Origin: Thalassotalea ponticola
GTDB taxonomy: Bacteria; Pseudomonadota; Gammaproteobacteria; Enterobacterales; Alteromonadaceae
DNA: 64,000 bases
Assembly (NCBI RefSeq): GCF_041379045.1
Contig: NZ_CP166871.1
Coordinates: 1,736,001 to 1,800,000 of the forward strand
Direction of reading: 5' to 3'
A program made the translations under genes and the position numbers. This document shows, piece by piece, positions 15,034-25,246 of this stretch. A model generated the notes under the pieces. That model was not told the origin of the DNA. It did no database searches and was given only the letters and a program-made list of their open reading frames with translations. Each line of letters begins with the position of its first letter. The stretch's first letter is position 1.

Positions 15034-16952
15034 TTACTGCTTTTCTCTTGAAATTCTTCTAATTCTTGCCAACGATCAAAAGCGCGTTCAAATTCATCCT
15101 CTGATTGTTGCAACTGCTGTAATACCGATTGCGTTACTTGGCTCTCTTGAGCAAAAAAATCAGGTTCATTGACCTGTTGTTGCAATGTTTCAATGGTATT
15201 TTCTAATTTTTCTAATAATGACGGTAACGATTCTAACTCGCGTTTATCTTTATATGAAAGCTTATTTTGCTTTTTTTGTCCGCTCGCTGACTTTTGTCCC
15301 GACGAATTCGTATTAACTTTGTCTTTGACGGCCTTCGTCTGCTTTTGTTCCGCACGCATTGCCAAATATTGTTCAACGTCGCTATAACCGCCGACGATCT
15401 CAGCGATATGGCCACTGCCATCAAAATACAAGCAACTGTTTACGCAGTTATTAACAAAGTCCCTGTCATGACTAACCAATAGTACCGTACCTGGGTAGTT
15501 GGCAACAACCACTTCCAACAATTCAAGTGTTTCAATATCCAAATCATTGGTTGGCTCGTCCAAAATAAGTAAATTACTCTGTTTCAAAAACAACTTAGCC
15601 AACAGCAAGCGATTGCGTTCTCCACCCGACAGCGCTCTAACTGGTGTCCTAGACCGCTTCGGACTGAACAAAAAGTCTTGTAAATAACCTAACACATGGC
15701 GTGTTTTACCATTTACGGTAACTTCTTGCTTACCGTCAGAAACAGCATCGGCAACGGTTTGATCAACATCCAATTGCTCGCGATATTGATCAAAATAAGC
15801 AATATCCAAATTAACCCCCAAGCGCATTTTGCCAGATGTAGGCTTAATTTGTTCGGTAATTAACTTGAGTAATGTCGATTTGCCGGTACCATTTGCGCCA
15901 ATTAAGGCGATGCGATCACCTCGACTGATCAACAAATTAAGATCGCGAATCACCTGTTTGTTGGCAAATTCTATCGCCAAAGACTCACATTCGAATACCA
16001 ATTTACCACTGCGCTCTGATTGTGCAACGGTCATGTCTCCTTGGCTGCGAATATCTCGTCTCGCTTTGCGTTCTAATCGCAATTTTTCAAGCGCTCGAAC
16101 TCGACCTTCATTACGTGTTCGCCGAGCTTTAATACCCTGTCGAATCCAGGTCTCTTCTTCGGCTAGTTTTTTATCAAACAATTGGTTTTGTTGTTCTTCA
16201 ACCTGCAAGTCGTGTTGTTTTTGCTCTAAATAGGTATCGTAGTCACCCGGATAACTCTTGAGTACACCGCGGTCTAAATCAACAATACGCGTAGCGAGCG
16301 ATCGTATAAATGCCCGATCATGCGAAATGAACACGATAGTCCCGTGAAAACCCAACAAAAAATTTTCTAACCAAAGCACACTATCAATATCAAGGTGGTT
16401 GGTCGGTTCGTCGAGCAACAAAACATCGGGGTTGGTAACCAGTGCTTTTGCCAGAGCGATTTTGCGTAGCCAACCACCAGATAATTCACTTACCGATTGC
16501 TGACCATTTAGCTTCAGTTTGCTCAATACCTGCTCGATACGCTGCTCGTCTTGCCACGCGTTGTTTTGTTCGAGCTTTTGTTGAACACCTGCCAATTTAG
16601 CTAAGTTCTCTTCACTCGGTTGCTGCTCCACTATGGTTAAACATTGGTGGTACGCTTGTATTAACTCGGCATTTTGTTTTAAGCCGGCTGCGACAAAATC
16701 AAAGATGCTCTGCTGACAACTTTTTGGAGGATCTTGAGCGAGCATGGCCACGCGGATATCGTTTGAAAACACCAACTCGCCATCATCGAGGTGCACCGAT
16801 TGGTTGATAACTTTGAGTAATGACGACTTACCAGCGCCATTGCGTCCAACGAGACACACTCGTTCACCGCGCTTAATACGCATAAGCGCATTGTCTAAAA
16901 TTTTGTCTTCGCCAAACGCGAGTTCAGCATTGGTTATTCTAATTAGTTCCAC
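15030..16952 (-). CDS. uup: ABC-F family ATPase Uup
   Basis: 640 residues with two ABC ATPase domains and no membrane segments. Walker A motifs are GRNGAGKSS (about 37-45) and GANGTGKST (about 353-361); signature motifs are LSGGWLRK and LSGGERNR; Walker B stretches are LLLDEPTNHLD and LILDEPTNDLD. The C-terminal 90 residues (about 550-640) are lysine-rich and then coiled coil, the DNA-binding C-terminal domain of Uup. Uup acts on ribosomes and branched DNA and lowers transposon precise excision in E. coli. The gene lies between the glutaredoxin-like gene, which it overlaps by 14 nt, and DUF3466. Confidence 0.95.
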   Translation of the reverse strand: MELIRITNAELAFGEDKILDNALMRIKRGERVCLVGRNGAGKSSLLKVINQSVHLDDGELVFSNDIRVAMLAQDPPKSCQQSIFDFVAAGLKQNAELIQAYHQCLTIVEQQPSEENLAKLAGVQQKLEQNNAWQDEQRIEQVLSKLKLNGQQSVSELSGGWLRKIALAKALVTNPDVLLLDEPTNHLDIDSVLWLENFLLGFHGTIVFISHDRAFIRSLATRIVDLDRGVLKSYPGDYDTYLEQKQHDLQVEEQQNQLFDKKLAEEETWIRQGIKARRTRNEGRVRALEKLRLERKARRDIRSQGDMTVAQSERSGKLVFECESLAIEFANKQVIRDLNLLISRGDRIALIGANGTGKSTLLKLITEQIKPTSGKMRLGVNLDIAYFDQYREQLDVDQTVADAVSDGKQEVTVNGKTRHVLGYLQDFLFSPKRSRTPVRALSGGERNRLLLAKLFLKQSNLLILDEPTNDLDIETLELLEVVVANYPGTVLLVSHDRDFVNNCVNSCLYFDGSGHIAEIVGGYSDVEQYLAMRAEQKQTKAVKDKVNTNSSGQKSASGQKKQNKLSYKDKRELESLPSLLEKLENTIETLQQQVNEPDFFAQESQVTQSVLQQLQQSEDEFERAFDRWQELEEFQEKSSK

Positions 16953-17184
16953 TTATAAACTCTTGTAATTGGATAAAATCAAATGGCCAATATAGCGCAA
17001 TATGGCTGGCGCGATGCTCAAGTACCGGAATACTCGTCGAGTATAGCGACACCAGTTGTTGATCATCAACAATATCAACACTCTGGTATTGACCTTTAAT
17101 CAACATATCGCACAACGCAGCTGCTTCGTCGCACAAATGGCAACCTTCGGTGCCGTACAGCAAATAAGGCTTTGTTTTTGTCAC
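16939..17184 (-). CDS. Glutaredoxin-like protein (DUF836 type)
   Basis: 81 residues from a GTG start at 17184. I chose it because AAGGA lies 7 nt before it, overlapping the rlmKL stop codon, and because the family starts just before the YLLYGTEGCHLC strand; the longer in-frame ATG at 17268 lies inside rlmKL. The redox motif is C15-H-L-C18, followed by helices and a cis-proline segment TSIPVL. It is a predicted thiol-disulfide oxidoreductase of unknown substrate. It is 10 nt after rlmKL and overlaps uup by 14 nt, so the genes are coupled. Confidence 0.85.
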   Translation of the reverse strand: MTKTKPYLLYGTEGCHLCDEAAALCDMLIKGQYQSVDIVDDQQLVSLYSTSIPVLEHRASHIALYWPFDFIQLQEFISGTN

Positions 17185-17194
17185 TACACGATCC

Positions 17195-19321
17195 TTATTG
17201 ACGAGTAATAGACCAGCTATTGTGAATGTGTTTATTGCGTTTAAAGTCAATATCCAACGTTTGCGCACTTAACTCTTTGGCCTGCAAACCATGCGCTGCC
17301 AATGCGTCAAAGTCCATTTTAAAATTGCGCTTGTTGTTGGTGAAAATCAACTCGCCCCCAGGCGCAACGGCTTTCATTGCCATGACAAGTGTCTCGATAT
17401 GATCGCGTTGAACGTCAAAGGTGTTTGTCATCCGTTTAGAGTTTGAGAAAGTTGGCGGATCAATAAACACCAAATCAAATTGTTGGTTATTTTCAGCCAA
17501 CCACGCTAAACAATCAGCCTGAATAAACTGGTACTTATGACCGCGTAAACCATTTAGCTCAAAGTTATCTTTGGCCCACTCTAAGTAGGTTTTCGACATA
17601 TCTACTGTGGTAACGGCTTCAGCCCCCGCTAAAGCCGCTTGTACCGATACTGAACCCGTATAAGCAAATAGATTCAGTACCCGTTTACCTTTCGACTTTT
17701 TCGCTACCAATTGGCGTGTTTTACGATGATCCAGAAACAAGCCGGTATCGAGGTAATCCCATAGATTCACTTTCAATAACGCGTTGTATTCTCTTACCAC
17801 CAAGGTTTTCTTTGCTTTATTCAAGGCTTGGTACTGATTCTTACCTTTTTGTTTGGCTCTTACTTTTACCACAACTTTATCGGCAGAAACGTCAAGTACT
17901 CTCGGTGCAAAATAGATCACCTCTTGTAAGCGTTCCGAGGCCTTTTTGGCATCGATACTTTTGGGTGGTGCATATTCAAATATCACCAGGTGATCGTCAT
18001 AAATATCCACTGCAACGTTGTATTCTGGAATATCGGCATCATAAATTCGATAACAGTTAACGTTGTGTTGCTTTAACCATGACTTCATGGTTTTAATGTT
18101 TTTTCGAAGTCTATTGGCAAATGCATTATCGTCTTTATCGCTAATGCTTACCTCGGGTGTGCGTTCAATTTGAGCTTGATCAATATGATAAAGCGCCATT
18201 TGGCAATCGAGTGGACCGTTTTTGAATTTATAACGCTTATGACTTGCCAATTTTAATAACGCTAACATCTCAATGTTGGAGGTAATTAATGCTACATGCC
18301 AACCTAAAAAGCGTTGCTTAAACAACTTACCAAGCTCTGTAAAGGTGGAAACGAGCTCGGGTAATGACCCCAACCGTTCACCGTATGGAGGGTTAAATAG
18401 TATATGCCCCGTTGCCTTGAATGGATTGACAAGATTTTCTGCACGGCCAGGTTTAAATTCAATGAAGTCGCTAAGTTCGGCATTTTTGGCATTGATACGA
18501 GCCGTTTTTAATACCCGCTGATCACTGTCAAAGCCATACACTTTGATGTCACAGTCCGTTAAGCGTTGTTGATTTGCTTGGCCTTCGCTTTCAAGTAGGC
18601 TGTTAAACAACTCTGCGTCGTGCTGTTGCCACCCTTCAAAACCCCAATATTTTCTATCGACACCAGGTGAAAGCCCCGCTGCCATCGAAATGGCTTCAAT
18701 TAACAAGGTGCCTGAGCCACACATCGGATCTATCAACGGTTGATTGATATCGTTTAACCAGCCTGAACGAATCACCATGGCTGCAGCTAGGTTTTCTTTT
18801 ATTGGCGCCGCCCCAGTGTTATCGCGATACCCCCGAGCAAATAGTGAACGGCCAGAGAAATCCAGATAAAACGTCACCGCGTTGCGCAATAACCTCGCCT
18901 GAAATCGCACATCAGGCTGAAATTTTTCAACATTGGGTCGAACCTGTCCCTGATCACGAAAGCTATCTACTATCGCATCCTTTACCGTCAATGCGCCAAA
19001 TTGGGAATCGCGAATGGCTTGGTTCTTTCCGACAAAATCTACGGCAAAGCTTTTTTCAGCGCTAAAGTGGTTTGGCCAAGTTATAGCTGATGCGGCGTTG
19101 TACAGGTCGTCTTTATTCTTTATCGGTACCGGCTCTGAAATAGCTAATAACACACGACTGGCTAAACGGGTTCGCAAACAAATAAGATAAGCGTTCTCCA
19201 ACGTTGACGAAAAGTAAACGCCTTCTGGCTTTTGTACCACATCACTTGCATCCAACTGCTTTAACTCATCGGCTAACAGTTGCTCTATTCCAAACGATGT
19301 AAGAGCTAAGAATTGATTCAT
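17195..19321 (-). CDS. rlmL: Bifunctional 23S rRNA methyltransferase RlmKL
   Basis: 708 residues; E. coli RlmKL has 702. The N-terminal part carries a THUMP domain (about 45-155) and the RlmL domain with SAM loop DPMCGSGTLLIE (about 193-204) and catalytic NPPYGER (about 308), which makes m2G2445 in 23S rRNA. The C-terminal RlmK domain has the motif I region NLFAYTGSVSV and the catalytic DPPTFSNSKRM (about 650), which makes m7G2069. The start MNQFLALTSFG at 19321 matches the family; six extra residues upstream are unlikely. First gene of the operon rlmKL-glutaredoxin-uup-DUF3466. Confidence 0.96.
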   Translation of the reverse strand: MNQFLALTSFGIEQLLADELKQLDASDVVQKPEGVYFSSTLENAYLICLRTRLASRVLLAISEPVPIKNKDDLYNAASAITWPNHFSAEKSFAVDFVGKNQAIRDSQFGALTVKDAIVDSFRDQGQVRPNVEKFQPDVRFQARLLRNAVTFYLDFSGRSLFARGYRDNTGAAPIKENLAAAMVIRSGWLNDINQPLIDPMCGSGTLLIEAISMAAGLSPGVDRKYWGFEGWQQHDAELFNSLLESEGQANQQRLTDCDIKVYGFDSDQRVLKTARINAKNAELSDFIEFKPGRAENLVNPFKATGHILFNPPYGERLGSLPELVSTFTELGKLFKQRFLGWHVALITSNIEMLALLKLASHKRYKFKNGPLDCQMALYHIDQAQIERTPEVSISDKDDNAFANRLRKNIKTMKSWLKQHNVNCYRIYDADIPEYNVAVDIYDDHLVIFEYAPPKSIDAKKASERLQEVIYFAPRVLDVSADKVVVKVRAKQKGKNQYQALNKAKKTLVVREYNALLKVNLWDYLDTGLFLDHRKTRQLVAKKSKGKRVLNLFAYTGSVSVQAALAGAEAVTTVDMSKTYLEWAKDNFELNGLRGHKYQFIQADCLAWLAENNQQFDLVFIDPPTFSNSKRMTNTFDVQRDHIETLVMAMKAVAPGGELIFTNNKRNFKMDFDALAAHGLQAKELSAQTLDIDFKRNKHIHNSWSITRQ

Positions 19322-19670
19322 AAAGATATCCAAACACAAAGATGGGTGAATTATAAAGGATTGTTCCTCGACTTGTTACTTGATCTGCCATTATTTTTTA
19401 CGGCCCCAAGCTTATTACCAATTGGCGAGTCGTTGGTAATCCTCTGCCACTTAACATTTTCAGGGCATTACTAATGCCAACAACCTATATAATGCTAATT
19501 GGTTACATTGTCGTTAAAATGCAAGCCTATATTACTGGCTCGTGAGTTGATCCAATACTTGGCTTTACGATTATAATAAGCTGGACAAACAACATTGTTC
19601 ACCGATTCTGCTAGTTTCGGATAAATAATCAGCGAATGCCATTAAGTTACTAAAAATTACTGATTAGTGC

Positions 19671-19699
19671 TTGCAATTAACAACGCCAATCCTTATAGT
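19671..19699 (+). promoter_or_regulatory. Sigma-70 promoter of the tRNA-fMet array
   Basis: TTGCAA, 17 nt, TATAGT, followed by a GC-containing discriminator (ACGCTTCG), 16 nt before the first tRNA. The rest of the gap 19322-19670 shows no gene. Confidence 0.75.
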
Positions 19700-19715
19700 A
19701 CGCTTCGTTTTCAGG

Positions 19716-19792
<77 letters not shown>

Positions 19793-19897
19793 ACTATTTT
19801 ATTTATACACAGTTGTTTGGATATCTGAAAACCTTCCTTAGTAAGGGGAAGAAAAACCTCTTTACTGGCTTACCTACTCTGTTGTAGGTCATTCGGA

Positions 19898-19974
<77 letters not shown>

Positions 19975-20030
19975 ATTTTATTAACAGTGTTTGCATAGAC
20001 ACGATTAATAAAACGCCGATATGTTGACGA

Positions 20031-20071
20031 GGTCGTCAGTTCGCTAATACAAGAACGGGCTACCGCAACAA
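20031..20071 (+). repeat. tRNA-fMet 3'-end-like repeat, unit 1
   Basis: The unit ggtcgtcagttcgctaatac-aagaacgggctaccgcaacaa resembles the tRNA 3' part ggtcgtcggttc-aaatccggctcccgcaacca: same start, altered T-loop (GTTC/GAAC stem) and same acceptor strand ending ACAA instead of ACCA. It is the end of a unit of about 97 bp that begins after tRNA copy 2. Confidence 0.85.
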
Positions 20072-20137
20072 ATTCTTATAGAATGAATTAAAACTTCTAA
20101 GGCTTTGTTTTATAAGCATTTATAAAACACATTCGGA

Positions 20138-20214
<77 letters not shown>

Positions 20215-20408
20215 ATTTTATTATCAGTGTTTGCATAGACACGATTAATAAAACGCCGATATGTTGACGAGGTCGTCAGTTCGCTAATACAAGAACAGGC
20301 TCCCGCAACAAATTTTATTAACAGTGTTTACATAGACACGATTAATAAGGCGCCGATATGTTGACGAGGTCGTCAGTTCGCTAATACAAGAACAGGCTCC
20401 CGCAACAA
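20215..20408 (+). repeat. Two tandem tRNA-linked units of about 97 bp (units 2 and 3)
   Basis: Each unit runs from ATTTTATTA(A/T)CAGTGTTT through ACACGATTAATAA and CGCCGATATGTTGACGA to a tRNA-3'-like end (20271-20311 and 20368-20408, 97 bp apart) reading GGCTCCCGCAACAA. The acceptor strand is kept exactly while CCA is changed to CAA. Confidence 0.85.
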
Positions 20409-20473
20409 ATTCTTTTAAACAGAATTAAAACGTTTAAGGCTTTGTTTTATAATCAAATATAAAACACATCGGA

Positions 20474-20550
<77 letters not shown>

Positions 20551-20647
20551 ATTTTATTAACAGTGTTTGCATAGACACGATTAATAAGACGCCGATATGT
20601 TGACGAGGTCGTCAGTTCGCTAATACAAGAACAGGCTCCCGCAACAA
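20551..20647 (+). repeat. tRNA-linked unit 4 of about 97 bp
   Basis: Same unit as 1-3, ending in the tRNA-3'-like segment 20607-20647. The following spacer (aattcttttaaacagaatta-aaacgtttaaggctttgttt) is also shared with the spacers before tRNA copies 3 and 4. Confidence 0.85.
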
Positions 20648-20713
20648 ATTCTTTTAAACAGAATTAAAACGTTTAAGGCTTTGTTTTATAAACTCTTATA
20701 AAACTCATTCGGA

Positions 20714-20790
<77 letters not shown>

Positions 20791-21080
20791 ATTTTCTTAA
20801 ATACGCCCCGTTAAAAATATCTCATCATTTCTTCATTTGTCGACTCAAGCGTCGGTTCGCTAATACAAGAACAGGCTCACGCAACAAATTTTCTTAAGAA
20901 CGCCCGTTAAAAATAACTGATCATTTCTTTATTTGTCGACTCAAGCGTCGGTTCGCTAATACAAGAACAGGCTCCCGCAACCAATTGTCTTAAAAACGCC
21001 GCGTTAAAAATAACTCATCATTTCTTCATTTGTCGACTCAAGCGTCGGTTCGCTAATACAAGAACAGGCTCCCGCAACCA
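20791..21080 (+). repeat. Three tandem tRNA-linked units of about 97 bp, second type (units 5-7)
   Basis: The body differs from units 1-4 (ATTTTCTTAA..ACGCC, GTTAAAAATA, CATTTCTTCATTTGTCGACT), but the end is the same tRNA-3'-like segment (20850-20887, 20946-20983, 21043-21080). Units 6 and 7 keep an intact CCA (GGCTCCCGCAACCA). A more decayed eighth end may lie at 21135-21176. The region 21081-21246 otherwise holds no gene I can support. Confidence 0.85.
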
Positions 21081-21246
21081 GCTATTTATCAGAGCTTCCC
21101 CTACATACTTTAATGACAACCTAATACTTGACTATGTCGTCGGTGCGTTGGCACGACAACAGAGCCAGTTCACGCTTATCATTAACACCGCTGTCTCACT
21201 GTGCTTACAATAAACGTCAGATGAATTACCGATCGTTGCGATTAAC

Positions 21247-21807
21247 CTATTTTGTTACAATGTGCTTACCATCAAGCGACGTTGGGATCATGATATGGGC
21301 GTAATCGGTATCTCCCCACATGACATACGGTCCTCCAACACGAGGATCGCTCGTAATGTGTTGTAACAATGCTTTGGGAACGATGATCATAATATGCGGT
21401 CCGGTCTCAACGTAGTCATCGGCAGCGCCGTGATCTGCGTGATAAGGAGTAGAGTTACTGACACCTGAACCACTAGGCTCTCCCTGGAGCATATAAGATA
21501 TGCCGATTTTGTCCGCTTTAAACGGTTGTTTATTGGCAATCGCATTCATCATTGCCATCCATGTGGCATCATTACACATTGGGGCTTTGTCACCGGGTAG
21601 TGTATCAGGTAGGCAGGTCCATTCATTACTACCTTTTTGTAAGACCGTACCGTCAGTGTCAATAATAGTTGCGTTATCACTTATTTGTGCTGGTGCAGCC
21701 GATTTTGCTCGGCTAATTTTATCTAATATCGAGTCTTCGGCGACGCTGAACGAGGTGCCTACAAAGTAAGCAGTTAACAACATCCCTAATCGAGTAACAT
21801 TGTGCAT
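21247..21807 (-). CDS. Conserved-looking exported protein of unknown function
   Basis: 186 residues with a signal peptide (MHNVTRLGMLLTAYFVGTSFSVA). The mature part has two cysteines (WTCLPDTLPGDKAPMCND) that could pair, and a well-formed C-terminal segment (GPHIMIIVPKALL, GGPYVMWGDTDYAHIMIP). I recall proteins of this type in marine bacteria only as hypothetical. It stands alone, convergent with the tRNA-fMet array. The upstream gap 21808-22172 shows no further gene. Confidence 0.72.
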   Translation of the reverse strand: MHNVTRLGMLLTAYFVGTSFSVAEDSILDKISRAKSAAPAQISDNATIIDTDGTVLQKGSNEWTCLPDTLPGDKAPMCNDATWMAMMNAIANKQPFKADKIGISYMLQGEPSGSGVSNSTPYHADHGAADDYVETGPHIMIIVPKALLQHITSDPRVGGPYVMWGDTDYAHIMIPTSLDGKHIVTK

Positions 21808-22172
21808 TTTAATGCTCCTAAGTAAATAATAAACGATAAATATCAGCGCTCTTTAGTCGTTAATTTTGCCCGCAAACTGCCAATCGATTTCACAAACAAC
21901 TGCAGTTCATGGTTAATATTAATCAATTATCCGTGTTGATAGACGATAAAACGCTGTGAAAAGTATGGTAGCTAGAGGTTAGAATGTAAAACAGCCGAAT
22001 GCGAGCACGCTGCATTAAAGAGCTATAGGTAACCAAGGAGTAGATTGGTTAGCAGAAAGTATTATCGCATCTAAGTTACATTGACGTACAATCGGATCAA
22101 CAACAGTTGCTGTATTTTTATCGCTGTTACCGCTTGCCAATAACACAAAATACTAAATTTTTGGATCGACAT

Positions 22173-22436
22173 ATGAATAAGCAAACATCAAAGTTAATCA
22201 AGCTCGGTTTTTATCGACATTTTAAGGGGAATATATATCGCGTCTTACACCTTGCTAAAGACAGTGAAACCGAACAGTATTTTGTCGTTTATCAACCGCA
22301 ATACGGCGATATGGATGTTTGGATCCGACCGCTATCAATGTTCGACGAAACCATTGAGCGCGATGGAAAAATATTCAAGCGTTTCACGTTTTTAGGCGAG
22401 AACATCGACACTGGTAACGCGAGTAAAGACGATTAA
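22173..22436 (+). CDS. DUF1653 family protein
   Basis: 87 residues from the ATG at 22173, with GGATC before it. An in-frame TTG or ATG further up would add 22 residues not typical of the family. The DUF1653 pattern is plain: YRHFKGNIYRVLHLAKDSET, VVYQPQYGDMDVWIRP, MFDETIERDGK. It is a small beta-rich cytoplasmic protein of unknown biochemical role. The gene is convergent with the quinone oxidoreductase gene and stands alone on its strand. Confidence 0.88.
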   Translation: MNKQTSKLIKLGFYRHFKGNIYRVLHLAKDSETEQYFVVYQPQYGDMDVWIRPLSMFDETIERDGKIFKRFTFLGENIDTGNASKDD

Positions 22437-22450
22437 AGGTGGGAGTGATA

Positions 22451-23422
22451 TTAGGTGACTCGCAAAATATATTTTCCAATATTTTTATTTGCTGCCATTG
22501 CCTGATGCGCTTCATCGGCATGTGACCAGTCAAATACTTGGTCAATAACTGGCTCGATGCTACCGTCACACAGCGCAGAAAAAAACTGCTCTGTAAAATC
22601 TTTAACCAACTGCGTTTTGTATTGATCCGAACGATTTCGCAAGGTTGATGCCTCAATCCTCGCGCGCTTTTGCAACAGTTTTGCAATATCAACTGGCTCG
22701 CTATAACGACCGCCAAGCATTGACAAAATAACTATGCAGCCATCAAGCGCTAATATCGATATGTTTTTGTTTAGGTAGGAGCCTGAGACGATATCAACAA
22801 TAACGTCGAATCCTTTAGGGTTATGTGCTTTACTCCACTCAACAAAGCATTGTTGACGGTAAGGAATTACGTGGTCGGCGCCAAACTGGGCACAAGCCTG
22901 TGCCTTTTGCTCGTTGCCAACCGTTACCGTCACAGTCGCCCCCATCGCTTTGGCCAGTTTTATCGCCGCACTACCAACACCACTGGCACCACCGTGAATT
23001 AGCACCGATTGCTCAGGGATTATATGGCCAATGGTAAACAAGCTTTGATATGCCGTGAGGAATACTTCACTTAATGCGGCACCCTGCTCATAACTAAAGT
23101 GTGGCGGCAACGGGATCATGTGTCCTTGATGCATTGCTACGTATTGTGCGTAACCACCACCTGCAACTAACCCACAAACTCGGTCACCAATCTTAATCGA
23201 ATCAACATCAGAGCCTAGTGCTATGACATCACCACTGACTTCTATGCCTAAAATATCAGACTCGCCTTTAGGAGGCGGATATTTGCCGTCTCGCTGTAAC
23301 AGATCTGCTCGATTTACACCGATCGCACGGACTTTAATCAAACACTGTTGTGACGATAGTGATGGCTTGTCGGTATCGGCGAAGGACAATGGGTGATTGT
23401 TTAAACTGCGTATGTATTTCAC
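22451..23422 (-). CDS. NAD(P)H-quinone oxidoreductase, PIG3/TP53I3-like
   Basis: 323 residues, a zinc-independent medium-chain dehydrogenase. The N-terminal GroES-like domain shows VNRADLLQRDGKYPPPKG and LGIEVSGDV, typical of the PIG3 subfamily; the Rossmann part shows the nucleotide-binding HGGASGVGSAAIKLAKAMG (about 143-160). The catalytic zinc ligands of alcohol dehydrogenases are absent. It should reduce quinones with NADPH in the cytoplasm. Its substrate is not predictable. It is convergent with DUF1653 and 42 nt after the acylphosphatase gene, possibly in one transcript. Confidence 0.88.
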   Translation of the reverse strand: MKYIRSLNNHPLSFADTDKPSLSSQQCLIKVRAIGVNRADLLQRDGKYPPPKGESDILGIEVSGDVIALGSDVDSIKIGDRVCGLVAGGGYAQYVAMHQGHMIPLPPHFSYEQGAALSEVFLTAYQSLFTIGHIIPEQSVLIHGGASGVGSAAIKLAKAMGATVTVTVGNEQKAQACAQFGADHVIPYRQQCFVEWSKAHNPKGFDVIVDIVSGSYLNKNISILALDGCIVILSMLGGRYSEPVDIAKLLQKRARIEASTLRNRSDQYKTQLVKDFTEQFFSALCDGSIEPVIDQVFDWSHADEAHQAMAANKNIGKYILRVT

Positions 23423-23464
23423 ACTATTTACAAAGTGACCAATTTACCAATACTCTACCCCAAT

Positions 23465-23734
23465 TTACCCGACCGCGAAATGATTAATATCGCGTAAATG
23501 GGTTGCTTCGATTGTCACGTTTTCTACATGTGCATCGGGGGGGCCTTCTTTAATCCACTCTAACATTTGCATAACGTTGGATTCTTCACCACAAACCATT
23601 ATTTCGACACTACCGTCGTCTTGGTTATGAGCGTAACCTGCTAAAGATAAATCAATTGCTTGCGACTGTGCGCTCGAACGAAAATATACTCCTTGTACTT
23701 CGCCAGTCACTTTCGCAATATAACAAACTCTCAT
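23465..23734 (-). CDS. yccX: Acylphosphatase
   Basis: 89 residues, normal for the family. It hydrolyses acyl phosphates. The catalytic residues R19 (in [14 protein letters not shown] motif, here [11 protein letters not shown]) and N37 ([11 protein letters not shown]) are present. As in E. coli, the gene is next to rlmI and divergent from it. It may be cotranscribed with the downstream oxidoreductase gene. Confidence 0.93.
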   Translation of the reverse strand: MRVCYIAKVTGEVQGVYFRSSAQSQAIDLSLAGYAHNQDDGSVEIMVCGEESNVMQMLEWIKEGPPDAHVENVTIEATHLRDINHFAVG

Positions 23735-23770
23735 TTTTTATCCTTTTGTTATTTTCGCCTGAAAGTAAAA

Positions 23771-23799
23771 TTGTGAAAACAAGAGTCTTTGTTTACAAT
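23771..23799 (+). promoter_or_regulatory. Sigma-70 promoter of rlmI
   Basis: TTGTGA, 17 nt, TACAAT, 34 nt before the rlmI start, in the divergent yccX-rlmI gap. Confidence 0.6.
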
Positions 23800-23832
23800 C
23801 AGTGCACTTTTACCTACTTAAGAAAATATAGT

Positions 23833-25023
23833 ATGTCTGCACGAATTTTGTTAAATCCGGGAAGAGAAAAATCTCTACTGCGCCGCCACCCATGGATTTT
23901 TTCTAAGGCCATTCAAAAAGTGATTGGTAAACCGATGAGTGGTGAGACCATTGACATATATGATAGTAAAGGAAACTGGATTGCAAAAGGCGCGTGGTCA
24001 CCAAATTCACAAATTCGTGTGCGAGTATGGAGTTTTGATCAAAATGAACCGATTGATGCCGACTTTTTCCTGCGCCGAATCGAAAAAGCCAAGCTAACAC
24101 GACAAAAAACCATCGCCGATGGCGGCTTAACGGGCTATCGATTGATCGCAGGAGAATCAGACTATTTACCCGGCATTACCATTGACGTTTATAACGACAT
24201 TATCAGCTGTCAATTACTAAGTGCGGGAGCCGAATTTCATCGTTACCACATCCTAAGCGCACTTGAGACGCTCTATCCCAATGCCAGCATCTACGACAGG
24301 TCAGACGTTGATGTGCGTAAAAAAGAAGGCTTAGAGCTAAGTAAGGGCTGGGTAAGTGAACCGCTCGCGTCGACTGAAACCGAAATATTAGAGCACGGCC
24401 TGAAAATTAAGGTAGATGTTGAAAAAGGCCATAAAACCGGTTTTTACTTAGACCAACGCGATTCGCGCTTTGCCACTGGCCGCTATGCAAAAGACAAGGA
24501 GATTCTCAACTGTTTTTGCTATACGGGTACCTTTTCTTTGCACTGTGCTAACGCGGGCGCCAAGTCAGTAGATAACGTAGACGTATCGGCGACGGCCCTT
24601 GATTTGGCTAAGCAAAACCATCAACTAAATGGCTTCGATAGCGACAACATACGCTTTATCAAAGACGATGTATTCAAGTTATTGCGACGCTACCGCGACG
24701 AAGGCAAGCAATATGATATGATTATTCTTGACCCGCCTAAATTTGCAGAATCAAAGGCACAACTCAAAGGCGCGTGTCGAGGCTACAAAGATATCAATAT
24801 GCTTGCGATGCAGTTGCTCAAACCAGGTGGATATTTATTTACTTTTTCATGTTCAGGTTTAATGGATGCGGGCTTGTTTCAAAAAATTGTCGCTGATGCA
24901 GCACTCGATGCAAGACGCGAAGGGAAAATTATTGAACGCCTGCAGCAAGCGGCCGACCACCCTATTGCCTTAAGTTACCCCGAAGGCTATTACCTCAAAG
25001 GTTTGATATGCCAAATTGACTAG
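23833..25023 (+). CDS. rlmI: 23S rRNA (cytosine-C5)-methyltransferase RlmI
   Basis: 396 residues from the ATG at 23833, the same length as E. coli RlmI, which makes m5C1962 in 23S rRNA. The longer frame from 23656 crosses the divergent yccX gene and is rejected. An N-terminal PUA domain ([19 protein letters not shown], about 3-75) precedes the methyltransferase with [10 protein letters not shown] (motif I), DPPKFAESK (motif IV) and FSCSG carrying the catalytic cysteine. A terminator follows, so it is a single-gene unit. Confidence 0.97.
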   Translation: MSARILLNPGREKSLLRRHPWIFSKAIQKVIGKPMSGETIDIYDSKGNWIAKGAWSPNSQIRVRVWSFDQNEPIDADFFLRRIEKAKLTRQKTIADGGLTGYRLIAGESDYLPGITIDVYNDIISCQLLSAGAEFHRYHILSALETLYPNASIYDRSDVDVRKKEGLELSKGWVSEPLASTETEILEHGLKIKVDVEKGHKTGFYLDQRDSRFATGRYAKDKEILNCFCYTGTFSLHCANAGAKSVDNVDVSATALDLAKQNHQLNGFDSDNIRFIKDDVFKLLRRYRDEGKQYDMIILDPPKFAESKAQLKGACRGYKDINMLAMQLLKPGGYLFTFSCSGLMDAGLFQKIVADAALDARREGKIIERLQQAADHPIALSYPEGYYLKGLICQID

Positions 25024-25074
25024 TGGTATATAACCCTAGAAACCAAATTGAATAAACGCGTTAAAAACATCCAT

Positions 25075-25112
25075 AAAAGATCAACAGAGCCTAAAGCCTG
25101 TTGATCTTTTTG
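25075..25112 (+). terminator. Rho-independent terminator of rlmI
   Basis: Perfect 13-bp stem AAAAGATCAACAG with its complement, loop of about 8 nt, ending in TTTTT, 52 nt after the stop codon. Confidence 0.88.
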
Positions 25113-25246
25113 ATACAGATTTTGTTCGCATTAAAAGCGATTTTATCCAAGCGCGGCGCGAGAGGTAAGAGTATTCCAAACCAAAGGTCGGCAACAATGG
25201 CAAAATACCTTGTAAACGAATCAAACAACCACATACTGGGACGTGT

